Below the pieces are notes generated by a model. It was not told the origin of the DNA. It searched no databases and was given only the letters and a program-made list of their open reading frames with translations. The translations under genes were made by a program, and so were the position numbers. From an uncultured bacterium (GTDB lineage Bacteria; Vulcanimicrobiota; Xenobia; Xenobiales; Xenobiaceae), in assembly GCA_934621605.1 (NCBI GenBank), contig CAKTUZ010000018.1, positions 1-64,000 on the forward strand: a stretch of 64,000 bases of DNA. Reading direction: 5' to 3'. Positions 54,341 to 62,762 of this stretch are shown in pieces (position 1 is the first letter of the stretch; every line of letters starts with the position of its first letter).

Positions 54341-55111
54341 CTAATCGATAGGCTTAAGCTCCATATTAAGTTTATGTTTTAAACTGTGGAAAGCGGGAAC
54401 ATCGTGAATAACGATAGCTCCTGAAGCGATACGGCATCCCGCCCCGATATTTAAGCCCAACTGCACCAAAACTCCGTCGCCAAAAATAGTTTTATCTCCA
54501 ATAGAAACTGTACCTGAAAGCAAACACCCCGGCCCCATAAAGACCGTTTTACCCAAACGACAGTGATGATCTATACTGCAATGCGCACCGATAAAACAAT
54601 TATCTTCCAGGTGAGCACAAACTCCCAAATGAACAAAACTACACAGCACAATACCTTGTCCCAAGGTCACTTGCCTATTGATACGCACTGTAGGATCTAT
54701 AGCATTTACTAAGGGAATATTTAACGCCTTCAAGCGCTCATAACAAGCGTGACGCACTTTCACATTCAAACCTATCCCCACTATCGAGGCATCAAAAATT
54801 CCGCTTTGCCAAAGTTTTTCCAATTCAGAAAAACCTCCCAAAACTGGAAAACCAAAAATTGTTTGTCCTTGCATATCCGGATTATCATCCAAAAAACCGA
54901 CCAACTGGCAAGAGCGATCATGAAGCAAAATATCAGCCACTTGCATGGCGGCCTGACCAGCTCCTAAAATCAAAACCCTTTTGACACTTTCCGGAGTTTG
55001 ACAATAAACAGCCGCTCCGAGCACCTTTTTAAGGTCAGATGTATTTTTTATCTTCACCGTTATACCCTCATTTACTCTATAACTAAGTCCACTTTCTACA
55101 TTTCCCCTCAT
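54341..55111 (-). CDS. NeuD/PglD-like sugar O- or N-acyltransferase
   Basis: A 256-residue protein. The N-terminal Rossmann-like sugar-binding part has 'RVLILGAGQAAMQVADILL' and 'LVGFLDDNPDMQG'. The C-terminal part is a left-handed beta-helix of hexapeptide repeats: 'IDPTVRINRQVTLGQG', 'SFVHLGVCAHLEDN', 'SIDHHCRLG' (His-His pair at the likely catalytic site). Such enzymes acetylate amino sugars or sialic-acid-like residues for glycan synthesis. The ATG at 55109-55111 has AAGGGGG upstream; the frame from TTG 55135 is less likely. It is single here, but sugar-nucleotide genes lie at 33-35 kb. Confidence 0.87.
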   Translation of the reverse strand: MRGNVESGLSYRVNEGITVKIKNTSDLKKVLGAAVYCQTPESVKRVLILGAGQAAMQVADILLHDRSCQLVGFLDDNPDMQGQTIFGFPVLGGFSELEKLWQSGIFDASIVGIGLNVKVRHACYERLKALNIPLVNAIDPTVRINRQVTLGQGIVLCSFVHLGVCAHLEDNCFIGAHCSIDHHCRLGKTVFMGPGCLLSGTVSIGDKTIFGDGVLVQLGLNIGAGCRIASGAIVIHDVPAFHSLKHKLNMELKPID

Positions 55112-55270
55112 GTGTACCCCCTTGACGCTTTTCAAACTTTATATAAAAATACGAGGAGGTGTGATTGATATTGCTTATATCCCCTTTAGTCCTAGGTTAA
55201 GTGGATTAGTTTCACCTACTACGCTTTTAACTGGTTCTTTACCAAAGCTAGAAACAGCCTTTTCTTTACA

Positions 55271-55891
55271 ATGTCTAAATCAAATTTAACGCGTGTTCCT
55301 GCCATTCTAGTTCTTTTTATGGCTATTACGATGGTATTGGGCTTAATGGTAGCCGTTTTTATATGGTCAAACGGCATTTATTCTGCTAAACAGACGATTT
55401 TCGCTAAACCAGGCCCTTACGACAATCGCATAGTCCCCGGATATCGAGCCGGCTTTATTACTTTAAATATGTCAGCAGCCGTTTTGGAGCCCACTTTGGG
55501 AAAAGCTTCTATTAGGCCACAGAATGACAGTCTCCTATATCTGTTCAATAAATATAAACTTAATGTTTCTGTCAGTAAGGGTAGAGTAACTTCAATTTTT
55601 GTAACTAATCCTAATTTTATATTAGGTCTTATCAATGACGAACATGCCGATATATGTAAGCAAATAAAAGTCGGCTCAGATATAGAGAATGCTCTGCGAG
55701 TTTTTGGTGACAGTTATGAAGCCGAAACCAAAGGACATAGAGCCGAATCTTTGAGTGATCTCGGTCAACGCTACACGCTTCACTATTGGGAGCGAGGCGT
55801 TCACTTCGGAGTACAAGAACACAAAATTACCTATATAATGATAACGACTCCCATTATTGACGATACAATAGACAACAATTCTCTGCCTTAA
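55271..55891 (+). CDS. Membrane-anchored protein with half-repeats like those of the 44.1-kb gene
   Basis: A 206-residue protein with one N-terminal membrane helix (residues about 11-33). The rest holds two segments of the same pattern as the secreted protein at 44100: 'AGFITLNMSAAVLEPTLG' and 'IKVGSDIENALRVFG', each with following strands ending 'VTSIFVT' and 'ITYIMIT'. So it has one A-B pair instead of two. I recognise no named family. No clear ribosome site. Its stop lies two bases before the target site of the IS605-type element. Confidence 0.65.
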   Translation: MSKSNLTRVPAILVLFMAITMVLGLMVAVFIWSNGIYSAKQTIFAKPGPYDNRIVPGYRAGFITLNMSAAVLEPTLGKASIRPQNDSLLYLFNKYKLNVSVSKGRVTSIFVTNPNFILGLINDEHADICKQIKVGSDIENALRVFGDSYEAETKGHRAESLSDLGQRYTLHYWERGVHFGVQEHKITYIMITTPIIDDTIDNNSLP

Positions 55892-55896
55892 TTTAC

Positions 55897-56164
55897 CGCA
55901 AATGCCGTAAAGCCCCTGCCTTCAGGCATGGGGCTATAAGGCACGTCCAATCCTAATTGTGGCAGCAGACATAATTGTGATAGAAATGCTTCAATAAATA
56001 TAGAGCGTGAAGGCAATCGTATTCTCTTCGCATAGTTAGTACATAAGTGTATGGGCAGGGCATTGTCCATTGTAGAGAGAGCTCGTAAGACCTGCAGATT
56101 CTCAGTAGGCAAGGCTCGTTAGTATCTAAGAATCCCCTGACTTTGGCCATGGGGAGTATGTCAA
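55897..56164 (+). mobile_element. Fossil IS200/IS605-type element with tnpB 3' remnant and RE (omega-RNA-like) end
   Basis: The left side is preceded by TTAC (55893-55896), the target of IS608-type elements, and carries a hairpin (about 55910-55937: AAGCCCC and GCCT arms). The right side has a CCCC/GGGG hairpin (stem arms near 56133 and 56151) and ends GGGGAGTATGTCAA at 56164, the usual right end with TCAA cleavage site. Frame 56055-56108 reads 'AGHCPL*RELVRPADSQ*', resembling a decayed TnpB C-terminus. No TnpA or full TnpB remains, so it is a 268-base deletion derivative. It is followed directly by the comF-like gene. Confidence 0.75.
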
Positions 56165-56880
56165 ATGATTTTTAGTGTATTGGGGACAATTTCTTCAAAA
56201 ATAATGTCTGTTTTGGGAAGATGATCTGAAATTGCTGCCGCTAGGGCAATAATCTCTGTCGCGCCATTTTGCGCCAAAGCTAAAGCAGCCTCTGTAAGGG
56301 TAGCTCCCGTAGTAACAACGTCGTCGACTAAGATTATAGACTTACCTTGAACCAATGGAGAAGATCTGTACCCTTTTTCTATATTTTTAAAACGTTCCCG
56401 GCGTCCTAAAAGTTTTTGTACTTGAAAATCACGCAATTGAGTTAAATAGTTATCTCCTTCTTGCCAAGAAGGAATTTGACGACGCAACTCTTTTATTAAA
56501 AGATCTGGAACATAGAAACCGCGACTGCGCAAACGCTTTACATTGGCAGGAACAGATAAACAATAAAAAGTCCGCCCTCTAAATTCTGCTGGCAAAGCTC
56601 GCAAAAGTAGACGCACAACCGCATAAGACAAGTAAGTCTGTTCTAATTTTTTGAAAGTTAAAATTGTCTTTTTTAAGACACCTTCATAGAAACCGCCACC
56701 GTAAACAGTTAAGCCGCAATTAAGTTGCAAACGCAATGGTTTTACCTGTTCCAAACACTCGGAACACAAACCATAAACAGATAATTCCCCGCAACCGGGA
56801 CAATTGGGTACATATAAATAATCTAAAGCCCGTTCCCACCACGGACGATCCTTAATAATTAAGACTCTTCCTCTTTCCAC
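56161..56880 (-). CDS. comF: ComF family phosphoribosyltransferase-like protein
   Basis: A roughly 240-residue ComF-type protein. The N-terminal zinc ribbon has 'CPGCGELSVYGLCSEC', and the C-terminal phosphoribosyltransferase-like fold has the PRPP loop 'ILVDDVVTTGATL' (about 200). ComF proteins support uptake of DNA during natural competence. The frame opens well inside wecG; I give the GTG at 56878-56880, which overlaps the wecG stop by about 22 bases, as the likely start. The stop TGA (complement of 56161-56163) is supplied by the right end of the adjacent transposon fossil, so the original C-terminus may have been longer. Confidence 0.86.
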   Translation of the reverse strand: MERGRVLIIKDRPWWERALDYLYVPNCPGCGELSVYGLCSECLEQVKPLRLQLNCGLTVYGGGFYEGVLKKTILTFKKLEQTYLSYAVVRLLLRALPAEFRGRTFYCLSVPANVKRLRSRGFYVPDLLIKELRRQIPSWQEGDNYLTQLRDFQVQKLLGRRERFKNIEKGYRSSPLVQGKSIILVDDVVTTGATLTEAALALAQNGATEIIALAAAISDHLPKTDIIFEEIVPNTLKII

Positions 56881-57614
56881 TCTGTGACAGCCCCCCGACC
56901 TTGTTTTATAACCAACCACATAAATTGAGGCACAGCCAATATTCTGCGCCAACGACTGGGTTCCGCTAACACCCTGTAAAGCCATTCTAAACGCAATTTA
57001 ATAAAAAATTGCGGCGCTCGCTTTTTAAGACCGGAAATTACATCAAAGCTTCCCCCTACACCTACGCCGAGTCTAAGTCCGGCTTCTCGGCCATGTTGGC
57101 GCACAAATTTTTCTTGCTTGGGAGAGCCCAAAGCTGCATAAATAACCTTAGCGCCGCTATCTTTAATATCTTCTACAACTTTGGCTTCATCCTTAAAAAA
57201 GCCATCATGTATTCCGGCTAAAGGCAAATCTTTATAACGCTCTTGCAACTTTTGGCCAGCCTTTTCAGCCACCCCCGGAGCAGCTCCCAAAAGATAAAGA
57301 CCAACCTTAGGTTGACGTTGAGCCAGTAATGCAGCAAACTTCTCGATAAGCTCTACACCGGCCACTCTCTCTGGCACCTTAATGCCGCAGTGAGAAGCGG
57401 CCCAAAGAACACCATTACCATCGGCCACAACCAAATCTGCTTCATTTACTATGCGTTTAAATTCTTCATCTTGTTGGGCGCGAATAATCATCTCTGGCCC
57501 TACCGTAACTACCAAATGGGATTTATCTTCTTCTAAGTAGCTATCCATAATTTTAAGAGCTTCATCCATAGTGACGGCATGAAACTTAACGCCCAAAAGC
57601 TGATAAGTACGCAT
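56859..57614 (-). CDS. WecG/TagA/CpsF family glycosyltransferase
   Basis: A 251-residue GT26-family enzyme, which transfers N-acetylmannosamine-type sugars onto a lipid-linked precursor in teichoic acid, enterobacterial antigen or similar glycan synthesis. Signatures: 'VTVGPEMIIRAQQD', 'VVADGNGVLWAAS', 'RVAGVELIEKF', 'YLLGAAPGVAEKAG' and 'VIYAALGSPKQEKFV'. The ATG at 57612-57614 has CAGGAG at seven bases. It lies between the histidine kinase gene and comF on one strand. Confidence 0.93.
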   Translation of the reverse strand: MRTYQLLGVKFHAVTMDEALKIMDSYLEEDKSHLVVTVGPEMIIRAQQDEEFKRIVNEADLVVADGNGVLWAASHCGIKVPERVAGVELIEKFAALLAQRQPKVGLYLLGAAPGVAEKAGQKLQERYKDLPLAGIHDGFFKDEAKVVEDIKDSGAKVIYAALGSPKQEKFVRQHGREAGLRLGVGVGGSFDVISGLKKRAPQFFIKLRLEWLYRVLAEPSRWRRILAVPQFMWLVIKQGRGAVTEWKEEES

Positions 57615-57657
57615 AATAAAACTCCTGAAAAAATTTGTATTCCTACTCGATAAAAAC

Positions 57658-58860
57658 TCAATCGGCCTTAATTATAGGTAAAGAAAGAGTAAAAACACTA
57701 CCTTGTCCTACTACCGAATGTACAGAGATCTGCCCGCCGTGAGCCTCAACAATACACTTAACTATCGCTAATCCCAGGCCGCGACCGTAGACATCTTGTC
57801 CGGTACCTCCGCGGTAAAAACGCTCAAAGATGTAAGGCAATTTGCTTTCAGGAATGCCAGGGCCGTGATCATGTACTTCAAGTTCCAACACAGAATTGCT
57901 CGGCCGCTTCACTATAACCTCAACTGTGGAATGGCCGACAGAATACTTTATGGCATTATCCAATAAGTTTAATATTACTTGACTTATTCTCCCCGGATCC
58001 AACATCATTAAAGGCAGATCATTTGGGCAAGCAAAGCTAATTTCAACTCCATGTTTGACGGCACTTATATGCAATACATTGATAGCATGACGCACCAAAG
58101 CGGCAAAATCAACAGCTTCACGCTGAAACTCAAAATGTTGAGCTTCAATCATGGAAATATCAGCCAAGTCGCTAATCAGTTTTTCCAAACGGTTAGCTTC
58201 CTGACTGATAATACTCAACCATTGGTAAGCTAATTCTTTATTTTCCAGTGCTCCGTCCAAAAGGGTTTCTGTATAACCTTTAATACAAGTAAGCGGAGTA
58301 CGCAATTCGTGAGTTATATTGGAGAGGAAATTAGCTAAAATATCGCTCAGTTCGCTTCTGCGATAAGCTTCGCGCTGCGCTTCAAGCACCAAACGTCCGA
58401 CAGAAGCTTCCGGTTCGGCAGGGATTAAACTATAACCGCTATGAAACTCCAAACTGCCGTTTAAATCAAACTGGGCGGCCACCTCATTAGCTGCCGCATT
58501 AAAGAATTTAAGAATGCGCTGCGAAGCTTTTTTTACGGAAGCCTCTGTCAGATTAGGCAAAATACGCGGCGCTGCTAGAAGCAACAAGATAAAACAGTCA
58601 TCATCTTTGTCAGAAACAGCCAAAATATCGTCCTCACGACAAATAGTACGATATTTTTCCCGCAACTCTTTACCCAAAGCAGCCATAATCGATTGGGCTT
58701 TTTCGCTGCCTTGTTTTTTTACTAAAACGCGAAATTGTCTTATATCAAAAAATATAAACCCTACCGCCTGCTTTTTTTTTATAGTCTCGTCAATACGTTG
58801 GTAAAGCGAAGACAAAAAAGGCAAACCGGTCGTTCGATCCAGTTCTTCTGCTTGGGCCAT
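57658..58860 (-). CDS. Histidine kinase with N-terminal degenerate GGDEF-like domain
   Basis: A 400-residue soluble kinase. Residues about 8-165 follow the GGDEF fold ('DRTTGLPFLSSLYQR', 'GFIFFDIRQF'), but the signature loop reads 'SDKDDDCFI', so it should be inactive as a diguanylate cyclase. The HisKA dimer domain has the phospho-acceptor His184 in 'NITHELRTPL', and the ATPase domain shows 'NLLDNAIKYS' (N box), 'HDHGPGIP' (G1) and 'GRGLGLAIVK' (G2). No membrane segment or PAS domain is seen. No response regulator is adjacent. It follows surE by 15 bases with GAGGAG before the ATG. Confidence 0.93.
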   Translation of the reverse strand: MAQAEELDRTTGLPFLSSLYQRIDETIKKKQAVGFIFFDIRQFRVLVKKQGSEKAQSIMAALGKELREKYRTICREDDILAVSDKDDDCFILLLLAAPRILPNLTEASVKKASQRILKFFNAAANEVAAQFDLNGSLEFHSGYSLIPAEPEASVGRLVLEAQREAYRRSELSDILANFLSNITHELRTPLTCIKGYTETLLDGALENKELAYQWLSIISQEANRLEKLISDLADISMIEAQHFEFQREAVDFAALVRHAINVLHISAVKHGVEISFACPNDLPLMMLDPGRISQVILNLLDNAIKYSVGHSTVEVIVKRPSNSVLELEVHDHGPGIPESKLPYIFERFYRGGTGQDVYGRGLGLAIVKCIVEAHGGQISVHSVVGQGSVFTLSLPIIKAD

Positions 58861-58875
58861 AGCTCCTCACCAAAA

Positions 58876-59646
58876 TCAGAATTTTAATTCAGTTTTCTGC
58901 AAACACGCTAAAGTTTCATTATCGGTAAAACTCATTTGTACAGGAGTTACCGACACATAACCATCGTGTACAGCTTTAAAATCGGTACCTTCTTCAAGTT
59001 CTCCCTGAGGAAGCTCACCGTGGATCCAATAATATTCTCCTCCCCAAGGATCGGTCAACTTTTTCACATCCTGATGATAAATGCTCTTGCCTTGACGGGT
59101 GAAAAGCAAGCCTTTGATCTCCTCTTCCGGGATATCAGGAACATTCATACTTAAAATAGAATGATCGGGAACATGAAGTTCCGCAGCTTGCCATTTATCA
59201 AATAAGCGATGAGCCCAACGGGCAGCCATATCATAGCGCTGAGGGTTGCGCCCTACCAAAGATACGGCCAGAGAAGGCACTTGCATAACGATACCTTCCA
59301 AAGCGGAAGAAACTGTAGCCGAGTAGGAAATATCGTAACCCATATTAGCACCGCGATTGATACCAGTAAGCAAAAAGTTAGGCTTCTCACTGCAAAGCTT
59401 ATATAGACCAAGCATAACGCAATCGGTAGGTGTACCGCTGGCAGCGAACCAACGCACATTACCTTCCTCCCACTGTCTGTAAATACGCAGCGGATCATGG
59501 AATGTAAGCGAATGGCTGGAAGCACTACGCTGCAAATGAGGAGCCACTACAGTAATTTTTACATCTTTAACGGCAGCAAACTCGGCAGCTAAAGCCCTAA
59601 TGCCAGGAGCATCGATACCGTCATCGTTAGTAATAAGTATATGCAC
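58876..59646 (-). CDS. surE: 5'/3'-nucleotidase SurE
   Basis: A 256-residue metal-dependent nucleotidase. 'ILITNDDGIDAPGIRAL' holds the two metal-binding Asp residues near the start, 'SGTPTDCVMLGL' and 'LTGINRGANMGYDISYSATVSSALEG' complete the site. SurE removes phosphate from nucleoside monophosphates and helps stationary-phase survival. The start is GTG 59644-59646. It heads a minus-strand run with the histidine kinase, wecG-like and comF genes. Confidence 0.96.
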   Translation of the reverse strand: MHILITNDDGIDAPGIRALAAEFAAVKDVKITVVAPHLQRSASSHSLTFHDPLRIYRQWEEGNVRWFAASGTPTDCVMLGLYKLCSEKPNFLLTGINRGANMGYDISYSATVSSALEGIVMQVPSLAVSLVGRNPQRYDMAARWAHRLFDKWQAAELHVPDHSILSMNVPDIPEEEIKGLLFTRQGKSIYHQDVKKLTDPWGGEYYWIHGELPQGELEEGTDFKAVHDGYVSVTPVQMSFTDNETLACLQKTELKF

Positions 59647-59673
59647 TTCTCTAAGCCTATCTACCTTAAAAGT

Positions 59674-60123
59674 TTATTTTTTTTCTTCTTTAGCCTCAGC
59701 GGCCTTCTTCTCGTCGTCTTCACGAGTAACTACTTCATGAGTTACCACCACATTTACGGTACGACGCACTTCGTTGTCAGTTTGGCCAACGTACAACTTA
59801 CTGCTATGATCGTTAAAATCATGCTTGAAGAACCAAGCCACAGAAGAGACTACCAAGCCAATAACGCCCCACACGATAGCGAGCTGATAAAGATTGAGAT
59901 CAGACCAAATCAAATTTAAGCCGGGAACACTACCAAACTTCACATTAGGAAGTAAAAAACCGGCAATGGCAATAAGAGCAACTTCACATAAGCGACGCCC
60001 CACATGCATACCGAAGCGATGGCCGCCATTAGTAGTTGCATACGAATAATAAATTACAGCCAAAATAATAAGAGCGGTTATATAGTAAGGGATATAATAA
60101 TGCAAAGATAAAAAACTAGGCAT
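59674..60123 (-). CDS. Hypothetical membrane protein with charged tail
   Basis: A 149-residue protein from the ATG at 60121-60123 (GGCGG upstream). Three hydrophobic helices (about residues 10-28, 45-60 and 75-95) are followed by a hydrophilic tail of about 50 residues ending in a Lys/Glu-rich 'EKKAAEAKEEKK' stretch. I recognise no family. It lies between surE and a divergent hydrolase gene. Confidence 0.65.
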   Translation of the reverse strand: MPSFLSLHYYIPYYITALIILAVIYYSYATTNGGHRFGMHVGRRLCEVALIAIAGFLLPNVKFGSVPGLNLIWSDLNLYQLAIVWGVIGLVVSSVAWFFKHDFNDHSSKLYVGQTDNEVRRTVNVVVTHEVVTREDDEKKAAEAKEEKK

Positions 60124-60250
60124 AATTTTTTGTCCGCCTACCTTTCTTAAAAATAAGCCTCTCTGCATTCCCTGCCCCAATAATAATCCCTTTTTAGCGC
60201 TCCGTCACCTCTCTGGCAGGGTCACTAAACGCAGCCAAGAAGGGCAAACT

Positions 60251-61264
60251 ATGATAAAAAATTGGCAAAAATTCTTAAAATTAACTTCCACTATTTTGCT
60301 CTTGACAAGCAGTTTGGTAAGTACAACCTGTCCAACTCAAGCTGACGATCATATTCCCCTTTCGTCAGTTGTTCATCCCCAACCGCCTTTGCTGGCCCAA
60401 AATCGAGTGGAAACTAAAGATACTAAAATTTTGAAGGCAGTTTCTATTCGCACGTTGCCTTCCCAGCAAGGCATAACTATTCAAGAATGGACTTACCCCT
60501 CCGGCAAATTGAAAGTAAAAGGCAAACTTTATGTCGCTGCAAAATTTGCCATTCCCAAAGGCTTAATAATTTTTAATCATGACGGTATCTCCGGTATTTC
60601 TAAATACCACGAACTATCCAGTTTGCGCTTGGCTTCTCAAGGCTTCACCGTTTTTTCTCCCAGCTATCGCGGCGAAGATGGTTCCGAAGGCCAAATAGAA
60701 ATAGCCAAAGGCGAGGTCGATGATGTAATTAACGTCCTACCTTTGCTGCGTTCGGCCGTAGAAACTGACAAAATTTATCTTATGGGTGCTTCACACGGCG
60801 CTTTAATAAGCCTCTTGGCCGCCTCACGTCTGGCTCCCGAGGAAATAAAAGGCGTAATTTTTGCCTACGGAGTGGCTGATATTTACTCTTGGTGGGACTA
60901 CCTTAAAAGAGCCAAAAAGTTAGGTAAAGATCCAATTACCAGAAGAACTTACGGCGACGGCCCTCAAGCTCGCCCTAAATCCTTCAGCCTTCGCCACGGT
61001 TTAACTGCCGCAAAAAAAATACAAGTTCCCGTCCTTATACTGCAAGGCGGTCAAGATGACATCACTCCCCCTCAACAAGGGAGAACTCTAGCCCAAACTT
61101 TCAAACAACGCGACGCAGATTACCAATACAAAGAATACCCCAATTGTTTACACGGTTTCTTAGTATACGCTCCCTATCTAAAAAACGGAGTAACCCCGGC
61201 CGAACGTCGCGAAACGGAGCAAGCCTGGCAAGATATTTTCGATTTCCTGCATCAAAACGACTAG
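60251..61264 (+). CDS. Exported alpha/beta hydrolase (dienelactone hydrolase / prolyl oligopeptidase-like)
   Basis: A 337-residue protein with a signal peptide (residues about 1-30, cleavage near 'TQA'). The hydrolase fold has the nucleophile elbow 'GASHGALIS' (Ser of GxSxG), the acid in 'ILQGGQDDITPP' and the His in 'NCLHGFLVY'. 'LIIFNHDGISGISKY' fits the oxyanion-strand region. Closest in layout to dienelactone hydrolase or S9-type peptidase domains; the substrate is unknown. AAGGGC precedes the ATG. It is convergent with the CDF gene, with a shared terminator between. Confidence 0.85.
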   Translation: MIKNWQKFLKLTSTILLLTSSLVSTTCPTQADDHIPLSSVVHPQPPLLAQNRVETKDTKILKAVSIRTLPSQQGITIQEWTYPSGKLKVKGKLYVAAKFAIPKGLIIFNHDGISGISKYHELSSLRLASQGFTVFSPSYRGEDGSEGQIEIAKGEVDDVINVLPLLRSAVETDKIYLMGASHGALISLLAASRLAPEEIKGVIFAYGVADIYSWWDYLKRAKKLGKDPITRRTYGDGPQARPKSFSLRHGLTAAKKIQVPVLILQGGQDDITPPQQGRTLAQTFKQRDADYQYKEYPNCLHGFLVYAPYLKNGVTPAERRETEQAWQDIFDFLHQND

Positions 61265-61276
61265 CTCCCCCAAAAA

Positions 61277-61307
61277 TATAAGGCCTGCCACAAATGCAGG
61301 CCTTATA
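61277..61307. terminator. Bidirectional terminator between hydrolase and CDF transporter genes
   Basis: Perfect 12-bp stem, TATAAGGCCTGC (61277-61288) with its complement (61296-61307), loop of seven, placed between the two convergent stops. Confidence 0.85.
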
Positions 61308-61341
61308 CTAGTCCGCTTTACCAGTAAATCTGTCAATAATT

Positions 61342-62418
61342 TTAACTATGACAGCAAACTTCGGCAGTACACTCTTCATCAATATTTTCTAACTCTAGAG
61401 TAGCATGTTCAATTCCCAACTTCGCAAGCACTTTCCTAAGTTCACTTTTAATAATATAGCCGTCAACTTCATTATCAACCACAATATGGGCTGTTAAGGC
61501 ATTTAATCTGGTACTGACTGCCCAAATATGCATATGATGGATACTTTTTACGCCTTTAACTTCCAAGCATTTCTTAGTAACTTCATCTAAATCGATACTG
61601 CTGGGCACACCATCCACAGCAATTCTCAAGCTATCGCACAAGAAGTCCCACGAAGAAACAACAATAATAACAGCTACTACCAAACTTATAATAGTATCGA
61701 TTACATAAAAATCGGTGAAGTAAATAATAATACCAGAAACTAATACTCCGATAGAAACCAAAGTGTCGGCCATCATATGCCAAAAAGCTCCAGCTACATT
61801 TAAATCGTCACCGCGATTTTTGTTGAGCAAATAAACGGTTAAGCCGTTAATAAAGATACCTATAGCTGCCACATAGGAAACCATAGCTCCTTGAATAACC
61901 TCAGGATGATTGAAACGCCTCACGCTTTCATAAATAATGCCCAAGACAGCCACAATTAAAATAACAGCATTGATTAAAGAAATTAAAATAGTCGATTTTC
62001 TTAAACCATAAGTAAAATTAGCCTTAGTACGCACTCCGGCCAAAATAGCCGCAATAAGAGCCAGAGCCAAACTAAAAACATCACTCAAATTATGGCCAGC
62101 ATCTGACAATAAACCCAAAGAATTAAATTTAAATCCACAAAAAGCTTCCACTGCCACATAAATCAAGTTGATAGCGATGCTTAAGTAGAGAACTTTGCGG
62201 ATATTATCATCTAAATTGTCTGTTTCAAAATGGTTGTGATTGTGATGAAATAACCCATGAGTATGATCGTGACCTTCATGATCATGACAATCATGCTCTT
62301 CATGGTTGTGGTCATGACCTTCATGCTCGTGGCAGTGTTCATCTTTAGAACAACACTGTTTAGAATCAGAAGCCACCTTATCATTAATTGTATTTGAAGA
62401 GATATTATTACTTGACAT
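61342..62418 (-). CDS. Cation diffusion facilitator (Zn/Cd/Co-type efflux transporter)
   Basis: A 358-residue CDF transporter. The N-terminal cytoplasmic stretch (about residues 20-65) is extremely His-rich with many HxH and HDH units, a metal-binding region. Six membrane helices follow. Helix 2 holds 'LLSDAGHNLSD' and helix 5 'HMMADTLVSIG', the His/Asp transport site of zinc-type members. The C-terminal cytoplasmic domain ('SIHHMHIWAV') dimerises. It exports divalent metal in exchange for protons. A palindromic AT-rich site lies upstream (62506-62531). The ATG is at 62416-62418. Confidence 0.95.
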   Translation of the reverse strand: MSSNNISSNTINDKVASDSKQCCSKDEHCHEHEGHDHNHEEHDCHDHEGHDHTHGLFHHNHNHFETDNLDDNIRKVLYLSIAINLIYVAVEAFCGFKFNSLGLLSDAGHNLSDVFSLALALIAAILAGVRTKANFTYGLRKSTILISLINAVILIVAVLGIIYESVRRFNHPEVIQGAMVSYVAAIGIFINGLTVYLLNKNRGDDLNVAGAFWHMMADTLVSIGVLVSGIIIYFTDFYVIDTIISLVVAVIIVVSSWDFLCDSLRIAVDGVPSSIDLDEVTKKCLEVKGVKSIHHMHIWAVSTRLNALTAHIVVDNEVDGYIIKSELRKVLAKLGIEHATLELENIDEECTAEVCCHS

Positions 62419-62762
62419 GTCGGAAACATTTGCATGATTTTATACATTATCCTGCATTTTATCAATTAGATATTAAATTAAAACCTTATTTTTTGGGGAC
62501 AAAAGATATTTGATTATCAATTATCAAATATTAATAAAAGTTAAGTATATTTACTAAAATATATAGTAAAAAACTTTATTGTCTTTATGTTCACTCGTTT
62601 ATTGTCTTTTTTTGTTCTTTACTTTCAACTAATGCTTCACTTCGATACAGACAAGGAAAGGCCCAATCATTAGTGAAAGGAACGGCTTGCTGATGGGAAA
62701 ATTTGCTGTTTTCAGCCGTTCTGTGAGCTTTAAAATTTTTAGCTTCCTTAGGAATTTTACAA
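62419..62762. other. AT-rich divergent intergenic region
   Basis: 344 bases between the divergent CDF gene and the 62,763 gene. Very AT-rich on the CDF side, with one palindrome (62506-62531). No gene was recognised. Confidence 0.5.
62506..62531. promoter_or_regulatory. Palindromic operator candidate upstream of the CDF transporter
   Basis: A perfect 9-bp inverted repeat ATATTTGAT (62506-62514) with ATCAAATAT (62523-62531), spaced by eight bases, 88 bases before the CDF start. The form is like sites bound by dimeric metal-responsive repressors; the regulator is not identified here. Confidence 0.4.

Noticed and set aside
55888..56150. Minus-strand frames of 74 and 65 residues over the transposon fossil
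   Set aside because: They read the antisense of the element ends and resemble no protein; the plus strand carries the TnpB-like remnant.
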